Of a stretch of 64,000 nucleotides of DNA, positions 9,019 through 17,236 are shown piece after piece. The stretch lies in NCBI GenBank assembly GCA_026126065.1, contig JAHCJY010000001.1, positions 558,001 through 622,000 on the forward strand, read 5' to 3'. This DNA comes from Bauldia sp. (GTDB taxonomy: Bacteria; Pseudomonadota; Alphaproteobacteria; Rhizobiales; Kaistiaceae). Position 1 is the stretch's first letter; each line of letters opens with the position of its first letter. Position numbers and translations under genes: made by a program. Below the pieces are notes generated by a model, which did no database searches, was not told the DNA's origin, and worked only from the letters and a program-made list of their open reading frames with translations.

Positions 9019-9081
9019 CCTGAGCCTGCCACCGTGCCGGTTCCGCCAATTCTCTGGTGCAAGACCTATAGGCAGGGCTGA

Positions 9082-10035
9082 ATGTCGGATGGCGCGCCGG
9101 TCCTTCGACCATCGGAACGCTCTCTGGAGCGCTGGAAGGTCCGCCACGTCGAGCATCCATCGATCGGTGACTTCCTCGCAGGCGGAGAAATCGCCAACGG
9201 TGTTCACACCATCCTAGGCGGTGAGTCGCCGATCGATCTTCTTGTCCGGGCGCGGCGTGGCCGCCCCATCATCTTCAGCTTTCACGGCAACACGCCGCGG
9301 AGCGCGGACCTCAAGCTCCCGGTGTTCACCGGCCTCAACGTCACCCGTGACCTCGACGTCAGCCTCGTTGCGCTGAGCGATCCGACGCTGCACCTCGATG
9401 CGGATCTTCGGCTCGCCTGGTTCGCCGGCTCCGCTCGTCTTCGGCTTCAGGCAATACTACCAACAATCCTGGCGCGGCTGGCACAGGCCCTCGAAGCCAC
9501 GCAGATCATCTTCTTCGGAGGGTCAGGCGGCGGCTTCGCCTCACTCCATTACGCGGCCGCCTTCCCGGATTCGCTCTCCGTAGTGTGGAACCCACAGACT
9601 GACCTCCGGCGATACAACCCCTCGCACGTCGAGGAATACGGGCGCGCCGCGTTCGGATGGACGAACTTGGCGGAGGCGAAAGCACGGCTCCCGGAGGAAG
9701 TCTCGAGTTCGCTGCATCAGGTCTACGGTCCTCGGCGTGACAACCTGATCCTCTATCTTCAGAACAATTCGGATGGGCATGTCGCCAATCACATGCAGCC
9801 ATTCCTCTCCGGGCTTGGGGTGGATGTCTCGAGACTGGGCGTCGGACAGGTGGTCAGCACAAGCGCAACGCCCACCATATGGTTGCACCTTGCCTCATGG
9901 GGCGAAGGGCATGCATCGCCGTCGGCCGACTTCCTGTCCGATGTGCTGAGAAGGTTCGTGGAGTTGCCGGATTGGCGAAGCGCCTTTTCTTCAGACCGGC
10001 TGGACGAGCTAATCGGGCCCCGCCCCTCCGCTTGA
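9082..10035 (+). CDS. Alpha/beta-hydrolase-fold protein of polysaccharide cluster
   Basis: The 317-residue protein has the hallmarks of an alpha/beta hydrolase: strand plus IIFSFHGNTPRS (oxyanion region), IIFFGGSGGGFASLHYAA (nucleophile elbow, GxSxGG type) and a late histidine in GEGHASPS. Related proteins occur in capsule and exopolysaccharide loci, where their role is poorly known. It follows ugd on the same strand, so it is placed in the glycan cluster. Esterase or deacetylase activity on a glycan is plausible but not shown. Confidence 0.6.
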   Translation: MSDGAPVLRPSERSLERWKVRHVEHPSIGDFLAGGEIANGVHTILGGESPIDLLVRARRGRPIIFSFHGNTPRSADLKLPVFTGLNVTRDLDVSLVALSDPTLHLDADLRLAWFAGSARLRLQAILPTILARLAQALEATQIIFFGGSGGGFASLHYAAAFPDSLSVVWNPQTDLRRYNPSHVEEYGRAAFGWTNLAEAKARLPEEVSSSLHQVYGPRRDNLILYLQNNSDGHVANHMQPFLSGLGVDVSRLGVGQVVSTSATPTIWLHLASWGEGHASPSADFLSDVLRRFVELPDWRSAFSSDRLDELIGPRPSA

Positions 10036-10169
10036 ATCCTGGGAACCAAGGCGGCTACCTGCCCGGAGCGACCGGGTACGAGGAGACGGTGATCCGGGTC
10101 GAGCAGGGGGAGCGGTGGTTCTGCACCATCGAGGAGGCCGTGGCGGCTGGATGGCGGGCGAGGCGGTAG
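10032..10169 (+). pseudogene. C-terminal fragment resembling a sunset-type domain
   Basis: The frame overlapping the end of the preceding gene (TTGA) and running to TAG 10167-10169 encodes NPGNQGGYLPGATGYEETVI followed by GERWFCTIEEAVAAGWRARR. The GERWFC...A..AGWR pattern with an upstream GN...YLPG is what I know from the C-terminal domain annotated as sunset domain in secreted thermonuclease-like proteins. No N-terminal part is present in frame, so this looks like a leftover tail rather than a working gene. Confidence 0.4.
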
Positions 10170-10236
10170 CCGCCGATCGTCTTGAGCCACGCCTCTAGAT
10201 CGAGGAGGGTTCGGTTCTCACCAGGGAAAGCGGAAC

Positions 10237-10416
10237 ATGCTTCGTTTTAAGACCGGCACGCTGGACGTTTGGATCAACCCCGCACTCGTGCGATCAATCA
10301 CTCCGGGCGGCGCCGGGATGTGTTCCGTCGCATTCGACCAAGGATACTCAATCCGTCTCGCACATTCGGCCGAGGAAGTCGCCGGAGCCATTGGTCGGGT
10401 ACTCAGCAAGTCGTAA
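10237..10416 (+). CDS. Small hypothetical protein (59 aa)
   Basis: ATG 10237 to TAA 10414-10416 encodes a 59-residue protein starting MLRFKTGTLDVWINPALVRS and ending with an amphipathic helix (AEEVAGAIGRVLSK). The composition is balanced and third positions are GC-rich, as in real genes nearby. A purine-rich GGGAAAGCGGA lies upstream of the start. No family is recognised. The next small gene follows 84 bases later on the same strand. Confidence 0.5.
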   Translation: MLRFKTGTLDVWINPALVRSITPGGAGMCSVAFDQGYSIRLAHSAEEVAGAIGRVLSKS

Positions 10417-10500
10417 AAAGCCACAAGCTCGACCGAAGAAGAGCTTGGGCCGTTCCCCGGCCCGCATGCTCTCACTACAGGCAGGCGCCGGAGGGCCAAG

Positions 10501-10704
10501 ATGTCTTACACGATCACGCGAAGTGCTCGGGATGAGGAGGGCGGCTCCTTTGAAGGCGTGGCCAAGACCCCGCTGGAGGCCTTGAAGATGGCTCGGAACG
10601 CCCCCGTGCTTGGCATGGACCTTGTCGAAGTGACCGACGAGGAGGGCCATCGCTACACCCTTGCCGAATTCACCACTGCCTACAAGACCGGCAAGTTCCG
10701 ATAG
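10501..10704 (+). CDS. Small hypothetical protein (67 aa)
   Basis: The 67-residue protein starts at ATG 10501 with GGAGGG eight bases upstream. It begins with MSYTITRSARDEEGGSFEG and has a helix-rich centre (TPLEALKMARNA) followed by a beta-hairpin-like segment (LVEVTDEEGHRYTLAEF). It resembles small orphan proteins on alphaproteobacterial mobile DNA, but I cannot name a family. Confidence 0.6.
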   Translation: MSYTITRSARDEEGGSFEGVAKTPLEALKMARNAPVLGMDLVEVTDEEGHRYTLAEFTTAYKTGKFR

Positions 10705-10846
10705 AGCCCACGTGCTAGCGCGCTATCGATATTGATGCCATGTCCTGCACGGCCTCTGCTCCTCATCTCCGGAGAAAGAACACCCGGAGGGCGCGGAAGA
10801 CTGCAAGACGCATGGCTTCATGCCGACGCCACGAGGAAATGCCACC

Positions 10847-11274
10847 CTACGTTTCATGCGCCGCGGTTCGGGCGGCCTGGTAGTCGCGTTCGCGGTCCCG
10901 CCAGGTGCTCTTGATGAAGGCGAGGATGGAAGTGATCTCATCGTCCGTCAGAATCCCGCCGAAAGCGGGCATGTCCGTCTCGTAACCGGGCACGATCGCC
11001 GCCAGACCGTCCCTCACGACACGAGAAGATCCTGGTCGGGGTGGTGCCAAGTGTGGCCGGTGGCATCGTGCGGCGGCGCAGGCAGCCGGCCGTCCGGTAG
11101 CCGGGTCTGCCAGTCCGGCTGCCCCTCAAGAAAGGCGCCGTGGCAGGAGGCGCAATACTCACCGTACAGTTGACGACCGTCCTCCGCATTGCCGGCGCGC
11201 AACGAACCCCACAGCAGCGCGGCCGCTCCCGCGGCCGCGAGCATCGCGGCAGCCCATGACTTCCGTTGGTTCAT
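10847..11274 (-). pseudogene. Cytochrome c family protein with frameshift
   Basis: The first frame (start ATG 11272-11274) has a signal peptide and the heme attachment site YCASCHG, then runs out at a TGA after [10 protein letters not shown]. The second frame continues with [21 protein letters not shown], which holds the probable axial methionine, and [17 protein letters not shown], the normal C-terminal helix. Reading through gives one periplasmic mono-heme cytochrome c of about 140 residues. A one-base loss near 11030 explains the break. Whether it is a real mutation or a sequence error cannot be decided here. Confidence 0.75.
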
Positions 11275-11402
11275 GAGGCACCTCGGTTCGACATGATCGA
11301 AAACTGGATTTTGATCCCGATGATTTCGGCAACCATGGATATGCGGTCGTTCAAGTCGATAACAACCTGTTAGTGTTCCCGTGTGCCCTTGGAGCCTCGG
11401 GG

Positions 11403-11427
11403 GAGGTAACCCAAAAAGGATTACCTC
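11403..11427 (+). promoter_or_regulatory. Hairpin enclosing the ribosome binding site of the 11430 gene
   Basis: GAGGTAA (11403-11409) and TTACCTC (11421-11427) form a perfect 7-bp inverted repeat. The 11-base loop contains AAAAAGGA, the only good Shine-Dalgarno-like sequence before ATG 11430. The ATG follows the stem by two bases, so folding could limit ribosome access. No regulator is known; the role is inferred from position. Confidence 0.4.
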
Positions 11428-11429
11428 AA

Positions 11430-12032
11430 ATGAGAAACGTCATAGGGCTCGCGGCAATTGGAATGCTCCTCGCTGGCACCGGTGGAGCTTCAGCACAGGT
11501 CAACCTACTGGGCGGCCTCGGCCTGACCGCGAATCAGGAAGGCGGGGCCGCGAACGGCAATGCGCTCCTCGATCTTTCGGGGCTACCGATCCTCGGGGAC
11601 CAGGCGCTGCCGATCACATTCGGCGCCACGGGGCAGCCTGGGCAGGCCCAGGCGGGCGCTACGGCCGGCGACGCGAGCGCCTTCGCCGGGCTAGCGGGTG
11701 GAGGCCTGGGCGGATTGGCTGGGCTTGTCGGTGGCGTTGTGGCCCTCGTTCCGGCCGCGGTCGGTGGCGTGGTGGCCGCCGTCCCGCCGATCGTCGGCGC
11801 AACTGCCGGTCTCGTTCCGCCCGTGGTGAACGTCGTCACGACCACGGCCGGCGCGACCCTCGGCGCGATCAACGGAATTGTCGAGGAAGTCCCTCCGGTG
11901 CTTACGGCCGTCATTGGGACCGTTCCACCCGTCGTCGGCGCAGTCACCAACGTGGTGGGGACCACCCTAGGTGCGATAGGCGGAATCGCGACTCCGGTCC
12001 TCGGCGCGCTCGGGAACATTGCCGGGCCATAA
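11430..12032 (+). CDS. Secreted Val/Gly/Pro-rich low-complexity protein
   Basis: The 200-residue protein starts at ATG 11430 and has a Sec signal peptide ([19 protein letters not shown], cleavage after ASA). The mature part is almost free of charged residues. From about residue 85 it consists of degenerate repeats of a VPPVVG core followed by a Gly/Ala/Thr/Val spacer ([44 protein letters not shown]). This suggests a surface or matrix protein or a membrane-associated repeat. No family is recognised. A strong hairpin follows the stop. Confidence 0.65.
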   Translation: MRNVIGLAAIGMLLAGTGGASAQVNLLGGLGLTANQEGGAANGNALLDLSGLPILGDQALPITFGATGQPGQAQAGATAGDASAFAGLAGGGLGGLAGLVGGVVALVPAAVGGVVAAVPPIVGATAGLVPPVVNVVTTTAGATLGAINGIVEEVPPVLTAVIGTVPPVVGAVTNVVGTTLGAIGGIATPVLGALGNIAGP

Positions 12033-12047
12033 CCTGGCGGCGGGGAA

Positions 12048-12088
12048 GCCGCCGACGGTCAGGTTTCTCTGACTGTCCCGTCGGCGGC
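12048..12088 (+). terminator. Stem-loop after 11430 gene
   Basis: GCCGCCGACGGTCAG pairs with CTGAC and CGTCGGCGGC across a six-base loop, with a five-base bulge in the right arm. It starts 16 bases after the stop of the secreted repeat protein. There is no T-run, so termination is likely but not of the classic type. Confidence 0.5.
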
Positions 12089-12131
12089 AACCCTGCGTGC
12101 CACGCTACGGCCCGCGGCAGTAGAGCCGCTT

Positions 12132-12419
12132 TCAGCGTGGCCGCATCAGCCGAACCGGCATGGATGTCGGCGCGCCCGCCGGAGGAACCAGGATTACCGT
12201 GACGGTCCGCGCCCCGCACCACGGGCACTTCAGGCGGTTGGCGAGGCCGGAAACCGGAAAATCGCGGCCGCGTGTCCAGATCAGCGTGTGCAGGTCGAGC
12301 TCGCCGGTGAGAGAGCACTCTCGGACCGACCTCAGCCCCTCCCGCCGCTTACCCCACGCGCACTTCGCCCGCAGGCCGTACCCAGCGTCCCATGCTTGGC
12401 CGAGGCTTTCGATCTCCAT
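12132..12419 (-). CDS. Small zinc-ribbon-like protein of alphaproteobacterial type
   Basis: The 95-residue protein starts at ATG 12417-12419, preceded on its strand by AAAAGGG. It has MEIESLGQAWDAGYGLRAKC, then GKRREGLRSVRECS, DLHTLIWTRG and LKCPWCGARTVTVIL. Short proteins with this order of features, an early basic Cys patch and a late CPxCG motif, are frequent in Rhizobiales and generally uncharacterised; a structural zinc is likely. The frame is open upstream to 12542, but that part lacks coding character. Confidence 0.65.
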   Translation of the reverse strand: MEIESLGQAWDAGYGLRAKCAWGKRREGLRSVRECSLTGELDLHTLIWTRGRDFPVSGLANRLKCPWCGARTVTVILVPPAGAPTSMPVRLMRPR

Positions 12420-12498
12420 CCCGGCGCAGCCCTTTTGACTCCCCGCCGCCACGAGAACATAATAGGAACCAATTCCGCAAGGGAAAGGAACCGGACCG

Positions 12499-12786
12499 AT
12501 GATGAGGACCCAACCCAAGGCGGCGAAGGCGGTCGCCGGCATCCACTATTACGTTGTCCCCACGCTCAAGGACGGAAGGCGCCTGGTCGCCGGCACACCG
12601 CAGGAAGTCGCGGACGAAACGGCAGCTCGGAACCGGATCGCCACGATGCCGGGAAGCGCGATCGGGCTGGCGGCCTATGAGGTCGAACTCAACGCCGAGG
12701 GCGATACCGTTTCGGAGCCTTCGTTGATCGCGGCTGCTGGCAGGGTGCCGGGCGTCGAGGTCGAGCGCGCAACGGAGGACGCGTAA
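12499..12786 (+). CDS. Hypothetical protein (95 aa)
   Basis: The 95-residue protein starts at ATG 12499, or at the adjacent ATG 12502, with AAAGGAACCGG upstream. It contains AGIHYYVVPTLKDGRRLVAG and an amphipathic central helix (TPQEVADETAARNRIA). It has no signal peptide or membrane segment. It is transcribed divergently from the zinc-ribbon protein at 12132. I recognise no family. Confidence 0.55.
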   Translation: MMRTQPKAAKAVAGIHYYVVPTLKDGRRLVAGTPQEVADETAARNRIATMPGSAIGLAAYEVELNAEGDTVSEPSLIAAAGRVPGVEVERATEDA

Positions 12787-12909
12787 GCACGAGATCGGGC
12801 AGAACCGATAATCCAGACTCTTGGTCATCAATCCGGCGGAACTCGACCGGAACCACCGTCGAAAGCGCGCGTTTTGCCAGTGAGCGGGGGCTCAGGGATA
12901 GGAGCTCCT

Positions 12910-13431
12910 ATGAAACGCACAATCCTTGCTGCTGGCTTGCTGGCGGCCACTTCATTCGCAATCCCGGCCTACGCCCTCGACGTTCACATCCTCGCGGAGG
13001 GTGAGGTCAACGCCATTCTTGGCACGCCAGCTGGCGAGGCCACGGCAAACCTCGTCGTCGGCATCAACGAGGACGCGGTCGCTCCAACCGAAATCACGAT
13101 CGCCGCGCAGGGCGATGCAACCGCTACCGTAACCCCGGTGACCGAGGTGGTCGGTTGGCAGGTGTTTACCTCCGACGGCGTCGCCTTCGGCGCGGTGATT
13201 GGCGTTGCGGTCGCCAATGACGGCGAAGCGCTGCTGATTGTCGATCTGAACGATGGCTGGGTCACCGGAATCGAAACCATCGCCATCCGTACTTCAGCGC
13301 TGGTCCGCACTGCAGACGGCGTCGAGATCGACGACACCGAAGCAGAGCTCAAGGCAAGCCTTGCTGGCGGGGCGGAGGTGACTCCGGCGGTCGAGCTGAC
13401 TCCGGCCCCAACTCCCCCGCCGACGCCGTAG
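12910..13431 (+). CDS. Secreted hypothetical protein with Pro-rich tail
   Basis: The 173-residue protein starts at ATG 12910 behind a clear GGAG. It has a Sec signal peptide (MKRTILAAGLLAATSFAIPA, cleavage after AYA). The mature region is rich in Val, Ala, Thr, Asp and Glu, poor in Lys and Cys, and looks all-beta (GDATATVTPVTEVVGWQVFT). It ends in a proline-rich tail (APTPPPTP). No family is recognised; a periplasmic or surface location is inferred. Confidence 0.65.
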   Translation: MKRTILAAGLLAATSFAIPAYALDVHILAEGEVNAILGTPAGEATANLVVGINEDAVAPTEITIAAQGDATATVTPVTEVVGWQVFTSDGVAFGAVIGVAVANDGEALLIVDLNDGWVTGIETIAIRTSALVRTADGVEIDDTEAELKASLAGGAEVTPAVELTPAPTPPPTP

Positions 13432-13451
13432 CGTTTGCTGGGCCTGAAACG

Positions 13452-13490
13452 AAAAAAAGCCGCCGCCACCCCCGAAGGGGCAGCGGCGGC
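13452..13490 (-). terminator. Rho-independent terminator of the 13520 gene
   Basis: GCCGCCGC (13459-13466) pairs with GCGGCGGC (13483-13490), extended inside by CCCC/GGGG around CGAA. Seven A residues at 13452-13458 read as a T-run on the minus strand, so it terminates the minus-strand gene ending at 13520. It may also serve the plus-strand gene ending at 13431. Confidence 0.75.
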
Positions 13491-13519
13491 CTCAAGTGCT
13501 TCAGGTCCGCCGAACGGCG

Positions 13520-13777
13520 TCAGCGTAGCCCGGCGAAGAACGTCGCGATAGCGAACAGCCCGCCGACGATGCACGAGCCCCAGATGAAGTGTCGCTCGCG
13601 GCGTTTGATCTCCAGGTCCGCCAGCGGCGCAGCCACGAAGAACGTCAGGGATAGCGCGATCAGAAATGCCGTCGTGCCCGAGACGATGCTCGGGCAGCGC
13701 GTCCCGGCGACGCACACGCCTTCGAACCACGATGGGAGCAGGTAGATCGTACCCAGCGCGACAGCTAGCGCCAGCAC
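13520..13777 (-). CDS. Small membrane protein (85 aa)
   Basis: The product starts at GTG 13775-13777 and has three hydrophobic stretches: MLALAVALGTIYLLP, TTAFLIALSLTFFVAAPL and FIWGSCIVGGLFAIATFFA. A basic/acidic hinge (LEIKRRERH) lies between the second and third. Two cysteines (GVCVAGTRCPS) in the first loop could form a disulfide outside the cytoplasm. No family is recognised. A rho-independent terminator follows the stop. Confidence 0.55.
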   Translation of the reverse strand: MLALAVALGTIYLLPSWFEGVCVAGTRCPSIVSGTTAFLIALSLTFFVAAPLADLEIKRRERHFIWGSCIVGGLFAIATFFAGLR

Positions 13778-13840
13778 GGGCCGTTCAGAGCATTAGTGAT
13801 GCCGGAAAGAGTGGTGGCGCCGGCCGCCCTTATCGATTAG

Positions 13841-13983
13841 ACGATCGGCATAACATTGGCCGCGAAGGCTGCCGCCCGGTCCTTCGCTGCCTGCCGTCCG
13901 ATCGCGCCGGCCAAGTCGATATTGCTCCGATTGCCTAGCGCCACCCTTTGAGCCTTCTTCGCTACAAGTGCCGCGGTCGTCCG
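13841..13983 (-). pseudogene. Fragment of a small serine recombinase (second copy)
   Basis: On the minus strand this stretch encodes RTTAALVAKKAQRVALGNRS and continues NIDLAGAIGRQAAKDRAAAF and AANVMPIV. It matches, nearly residue for residue, the middle of the intact recombinase at 14617-15297 ([20 protein letters not shown]). No N- or C-terminal part is attached. It is a remnant of a second copy about 800 bases from the intact gene, in the same orientation. Confidence 0.8.
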
Positions 13984-14114
13984 CGGCCCAGGCTGGGTCC
14001 ACGGTCACGTTTGAAAGAATTGATCACATCTTCCGGGGCCCTTGCGTGTTGAAGCTTCCGAATTCGCTTTAAAATGTGCCACTCTTGCCCGCATTGAAGG
14101 CGGAGGAAAATCAA

Positions 14115-14495
14115 ATGCTTGCCAATGCTCCTGCTGGGCCGGTTATCGCGGTCCGCGATCTCGACGCCGCCAGGCGTTTCTATTGCGATGCGCTCGGCCT
14201 CAAGCTGGCCCGGGATATGGCGCCCGAGGCAATGATGTGCGAAGCGGGCAACGGTTCTTTGATTCTGGTCTACCGGCGACCCAACCACGAGCCGAGCGCG
14301 GCGACCATCGCCGGGTTCCAGGTGGCCGATGTGGCCGGCGAGGTGGCAGACCTCAAGAGTCGCGGCGTCAAGTTCGAGGATATCGATCAGCCCGGCATCA
14401 AGACCGAGAACCATATCGCGACGATGCCGGATGGCACCAGGTCGGCGTGGTTCACCGATCCGGACGGCAACATCATCGCGTTGGGCGAGACGTAG
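14115..14495 (+). CDS. VOC (glyoxalase/bleomycin resistance) superfamily protein
   Basis: The 126-residue protein has the paired beta-alpha-beta-beta-beta modules of the VOC fold. The first half has VIAVRDLDAARRFYCDALGLKL and the second FQVADVAGEVADLKSRGVKF, ending in SAWFTDPDGNIIALGE. Family members bind a metal and act on small molecules; the substrate here cannot be predicted. ATG 14115 is chosen because GGAGG lies ten bases upstream. It sits between a recombinase fragment and the intact recombinase, so it may be cargo. Confidence 0.8.
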   Translation: MLANAPAGPVIAVRDLDAARRFYCDALGLKLARDMAPEAMMCEAGNGSLILVYRRPNHEPSAATIAGFQVADVAGEVADLKSRGVKFEDIDQPGIKTENHIATMPDGTRSAWFTDPDGNIIALGET

Positions 14496-14616
14496 CTCGG
14501 ATTGCCGGCGCCGAAGGGGCGCTAGTGGAAGTTCCGCCCCTTTGGCAGCACCTGCCGCGTCTCCTCGATGACGAGGCCCATGTCGGCAGCCCTCAGACCG
14601 CTCAAGACGCTCCCGC

Positions 14617-15297
14617 CTAACAAACCTCCGCCGATCGCCTCAGAAGGTTCATGACAGTCGACACATGCCACCGGCCGCCTCGGGCTGTGCGCACTCCTCG
14701 ACCATTCAGAGCACCGGCAATCGCTGCGAGCGTCGTGGCTCCGCTCGCTTGGACGGACTCCACGATCGGCATGACATTGGAGGCGAAGGCTTCGGCCCTG
14801 TCCTTTGCTGACTGCCTACCGATGGCGCCGGCGACATCAATGTTGCTGCGGTTCCCCAGCGCCACGCCTTGTGCCTTCTTGGCCGCGAGGGCCGCGGTCG
14901 TCCGCTGCGAGATCAGCCGCCGCTCCTTCTCTGCCAGGGCGGCGTACAGGTGGAGCATGAAGGGGTCGGCATCCACGCCGAGCTCAGCCACGATGAAGGG
15001 CACTCGCTGCGCCATCAGGTTGGCGATGAAGGCGACGTCCCTGGAGAGGCGATCGAGCTTGGCGACGACCACCGGGCACCTCAGCGTCCTGGCCTTGGCG
15101 AGCGCCGCGGCGAGCTGTGGCCGTCGATCGAGAGCATCCGATCCCTTGCCCGTCTCGACCTCGGTGAACTCTGCAATCCGCTCGAGTTCCTCATTCTCGG
15201 CGAAGCGGGCAACGGCGGCTCGCTGCGCCTCGATGCCAAGTCCCGATCTGCCCTGGCGTTCAGTAGAGACCCTGTAGTAGGCAACAAAGGGCTTCAT
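14617..15297 (-). CDS. Small serine recombinase / resolvase
   Basis: The 226-residue protein has the resolvase catalytic domain. [15 protein letters not shown] gives catalytic Ser11, [16 protein letters not shown] is the conserved catalytic arginine region, and [15 protein letters not shown] forms the long E-helix. A short C-terminal DNA-binding region ([20 protein letters not shown]) completes it. Size and order fit site-specific resolvases or invertases of mobile elements. Fragments of related copies lie at 13841-13983 and 48750-48875. The start ATG 15295-15297 coincides with the domain start. Confidence 0.9.
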   Translation of the reverse strand: MKPFVAYYRVSTERQGRSGLGIEAQRAAVARFAENEELERIAEFTEVETGKGSDALDRRPQLAAALAKARTLRCPVVVAKLDRLSRDVAFIANLMAQRVPFIVAELGVDADPFMLHLYAALAEKERRLISQRTTAALAAKKAQGVALGNRSNIDVAGAIGRQSAKDRAEAFASNVMPIVESVQASGATTLAAIAGALNGRGVRTARGGRWHVSTVMNLLRRSAEVC

Positions 15298-15612
15298 CTT
15301 CGGCTCCCAAGTCTATCCATACAGACTGCATACCACCGTTTGCAGTTTGTATGAACGCTGACTTGGAAGTACTGCGCGCGAATAGTCTTGGCCGCGACCG
15401 CGTGCGATAAGGTTCGCCACGGCACCTTTCGCGGTTTGAATGCGTCCTGGAGACGGCTCAGCCGCCCGCCGGTGTTGGACAGCGGGGAGGAGGCTCTTCC
15501 GGCTGGGTGACGCGTCTGGCGGGGCAGCAGCGGCCTTTCAGTGGGAGTAGGTCCGCCTTTACGTCTTTCATGCGATAGCCAGCCCAATTCGATCAGCGAA
15601 GTGGAGCAGGCA
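15298..15612. other. Intergenic stretch, no gene seen
   Basis: About 315 bases upstream of the recombinase without a convincing gene. The segment 15300-15360 is relatively AT-rich and probably holds the recombinase promoter. The open frames here have no recognisable protein features. Confidence 0.35.
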
Positions 15613-15831
15613 TTGGCTACTTTCCGGAAGGGACAGTCCGTCACAGTCCACACGACCTCCTATCTCTCGCGGAAGCCTCGCGCTCCCGTGGAGTCGACTG
15701 TGGAGAGGACGACGAAAACGGGCGAGGTCCATGTAGTGGGATGCGAGTTCCCGTTCAGCGCTTCGAGTGGTCGCCAGATCCTACCGGCCGGACACGATAA
15801 GCCGCTGACCTCGACTGCCTGGATCGATTGA
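15613..15831 (+). CDS. Small hypothetical protein (72 aa)
   Basis: The frame from 15541 to TGA 15829-15831 contains a plausible small protein with alternating polar and hydrophobic residues (KGQSVTVHTTSYLSRKPRAP, STVERTTKTGEVHVVGCEF). TTG 15613 is proposed as the start because GTGGAGCAGG lies just before it; GTG 15541 is the alternative. The frame has no ATG. No family is recognised. Confidence 0.4.
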   Translation: MATFRKGQSVTVHTTSYLSRKPRAPVESTVERTTKTGEVHVVGCEFPFSASSGRQILPAGHDKPLTSTAWID

Positions 15832-16041
15832 CCCCCGGCTTTGCCGCGCATCGTCGCGGCCTTGGCGGCCCGAGCGAGCCGCTGACCATCGCTGAGCGGC
15901 GGGTGCTCTTCGCGGACGGCCTTCCAAACATGCTCGGGGGATGCGCATGGAACGCTTGAGACGGCACGCGCGGGACACACTGATCAGCCCCCTGGTAGCA
16001 CTCCACCGCGTGAGAACTGCAATTTGGCGGCCCAGCGGATC

Positions 16042-16068
16042 TTCGGCCGGCACTTAGGGCCGGCCGAA
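16042..16068 (-). terminator. Hairpin after the NTF2-like gene
   Basis: TTCGGCCGGC and GCCGGCCGAA form a perfect 10-bp stem around a seven-base loop, 11 bases downstream of the stop of the minus-strand gene at 16079. No T-run follows on either strand. Confidence 0.5.
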
Positions 16069-16078
16069 GGAAGGCGCC

Positions 16079-16537
16079 CTAGATGCCGCGGGGTGGGAAT
16101 GTCACGAGCTGGAGCAGTCTCAGGTCCCCATCGACCTCTTGGACGATCGCGGTGTACTCGCCCTCAATCGTGCCGCCCCCTGCCTGTGGCGGCAGGACCA
16201 GCGTGAACGTTCCGACATCGAGGATCAGTTCGCCCGCCCAGCGCCAGGCAACAGATCGTATGTCAAGAGAGGCCGGCCGTCCGGCAGTCGCGGCGAAGCT
16301 TCGGATCGCATCCGCCCCCGCATACGCGCCGCCGAAGACAGGCATATAAAGGGCATCGGCCGTGAAGAGCCCTACGAACGCGTCCACATCCCCGGCGACG
16401 CTTGCCGCTTCGTATCGGGACTGCACGGCCTCGATGCGTTCCTCGGTGCGTGTCTCCTGTGCTGAGACGGTCATTGGCGTTGCGGTGGCAATGAGAAGCG
16501 CGCAGGCGGGCGCGAACCGCGAAAGCAGTTTCAGCAT
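16079..16537 (-). CDS. Secreted NTF2-like (SnoaL/DUF4440-type) protein
   Basis: The 152-residue protein has a signal peptide (MLKLLSRFAPACALLIATAT, cleavage after VSA). The mature part follows the NTF2-like cone fold: an N-terminal helix (RIEAVQSRYEAASVAGDVDAF), then GLFTADALYMPVFG and AYAGADAIRSF, and a C-terminal sheet (GTIEGEYTAIVQEVDGDLRL). Proteins of this fold are small-ligand binders or enzymes; no catalytic assignment is possible. The start is supported by AAGGAG upstream. It precedes the DUF4188 gene's end by 72 bases on the same strand. Confidence 0.75.
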   Translation of the reverse strand: MLKLLSRFAPACALLIATATPMTVSAQETRTEERIEAVQSRYEAASVAGDVDAFVGLFTADALYMPVFGGAYAGADAIRSFAATAGRPASLDIRSVAWRWAGELILDVGTFTLVLPPQAGGGTIEGEYTAIVQEVDGDLRLLQLVTFPPRGI

Positions 16538-16609
16538 CTATCGTCTCCTTGTAAGTGGGTGCCTTCGAGGGCCCCGGGTTCGCCGGCGGGCGGGTCCCGC
16601 CGCGCGAAG

Positions 16610-17161
16610 TCAGACGCCAGGGTCCGGTTGACCGTGGCCGATTGCGGAATGGGGTGGGTCAGGCGGCCGCGGTCGCTCGTATGATCGAGCGCGGACCAGT
16701 CGGCCGGCCCGACCGAGGCCGAAGGGCGGCATACCCGAGTAGATAGACTCGTGAGCGCCCGCAGGAATCCGGTAGGTCTCGTGCCAGATGCCTATATCGC
16801 CGCGATTGCCGCTAATGTTCCGGTTGAAGCGAGACCAGGCCTCGCGATGGAGCCCACCCGCCTTATGAGCGTAGCCCCACAAATGGTCGTACGACCGCCA
16901 GTACTGCACGAACGTCAGTCGCCCAAGGTATTGGAAGCCGAGCAGTCCCGAGTCGGTGTCCGCGACCGCTTCCCGAAGCATCGGGCGCATCGCCATGAAG
17001 GCCGGAAGCCAGGACCGGATTTTCCAAGGGCGGTTCAGCCGCATGCCGATCAGATAAACGACAAAGTCGCCGTCGATCACAGCGGTGACGCGTTCTGGAA
17101 TGACGTGCCCGCCACCGGCGCTGATCAGGTCTCTCTCTCGCGATGATTCTGAGGTTTGCAT
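16610..17161 (-). CDS. DUF4188 (heme-monooxygenase-like fold) protein
   Basis: The 183-residue protein contains RVTAVIDGDFVVYLIGMRLN, FVQYWRSYDHLWGYAH, HREAWSRFNRNISGNRGDIG and IWHETYRIPAGAHESIYSGM followed by PPFGLGRAG. This series matches what I know of DUF4188 proteins, a dimeric alpha+beta-barrel group related in fold to small monooxygenases and aldoxime dehydratases. The function is unknown. It lies in a minus-strand run between the STAND-like ATPase and the NTF2-like protein. Confidence 0.75.
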   Translation of the reverse strand: MQTSESSRERDLISAGGGHVIPERVTAVIDGDFVVYLIGMRLNRPWKIRSWLPAFMAMRPMLREAVADTDSGLLGFQYLGRLTFVQYWRSYDHLWGYAHKAGGLHREAWSRFNRNISGNRGDIGIWHETYRIPAGAHESIYSGMPPFGLGRAGRLVRARSYERPRPPDPPHSAIGHGQPDPGV

Positions 17162-17236
17162 GGAAGCGTCTCCATCTCCATGCGGATGTCCTCGCTCGGC
17201 CCGCTGTTGAATCTCCAGCCGAAACGCTGTCCAATT

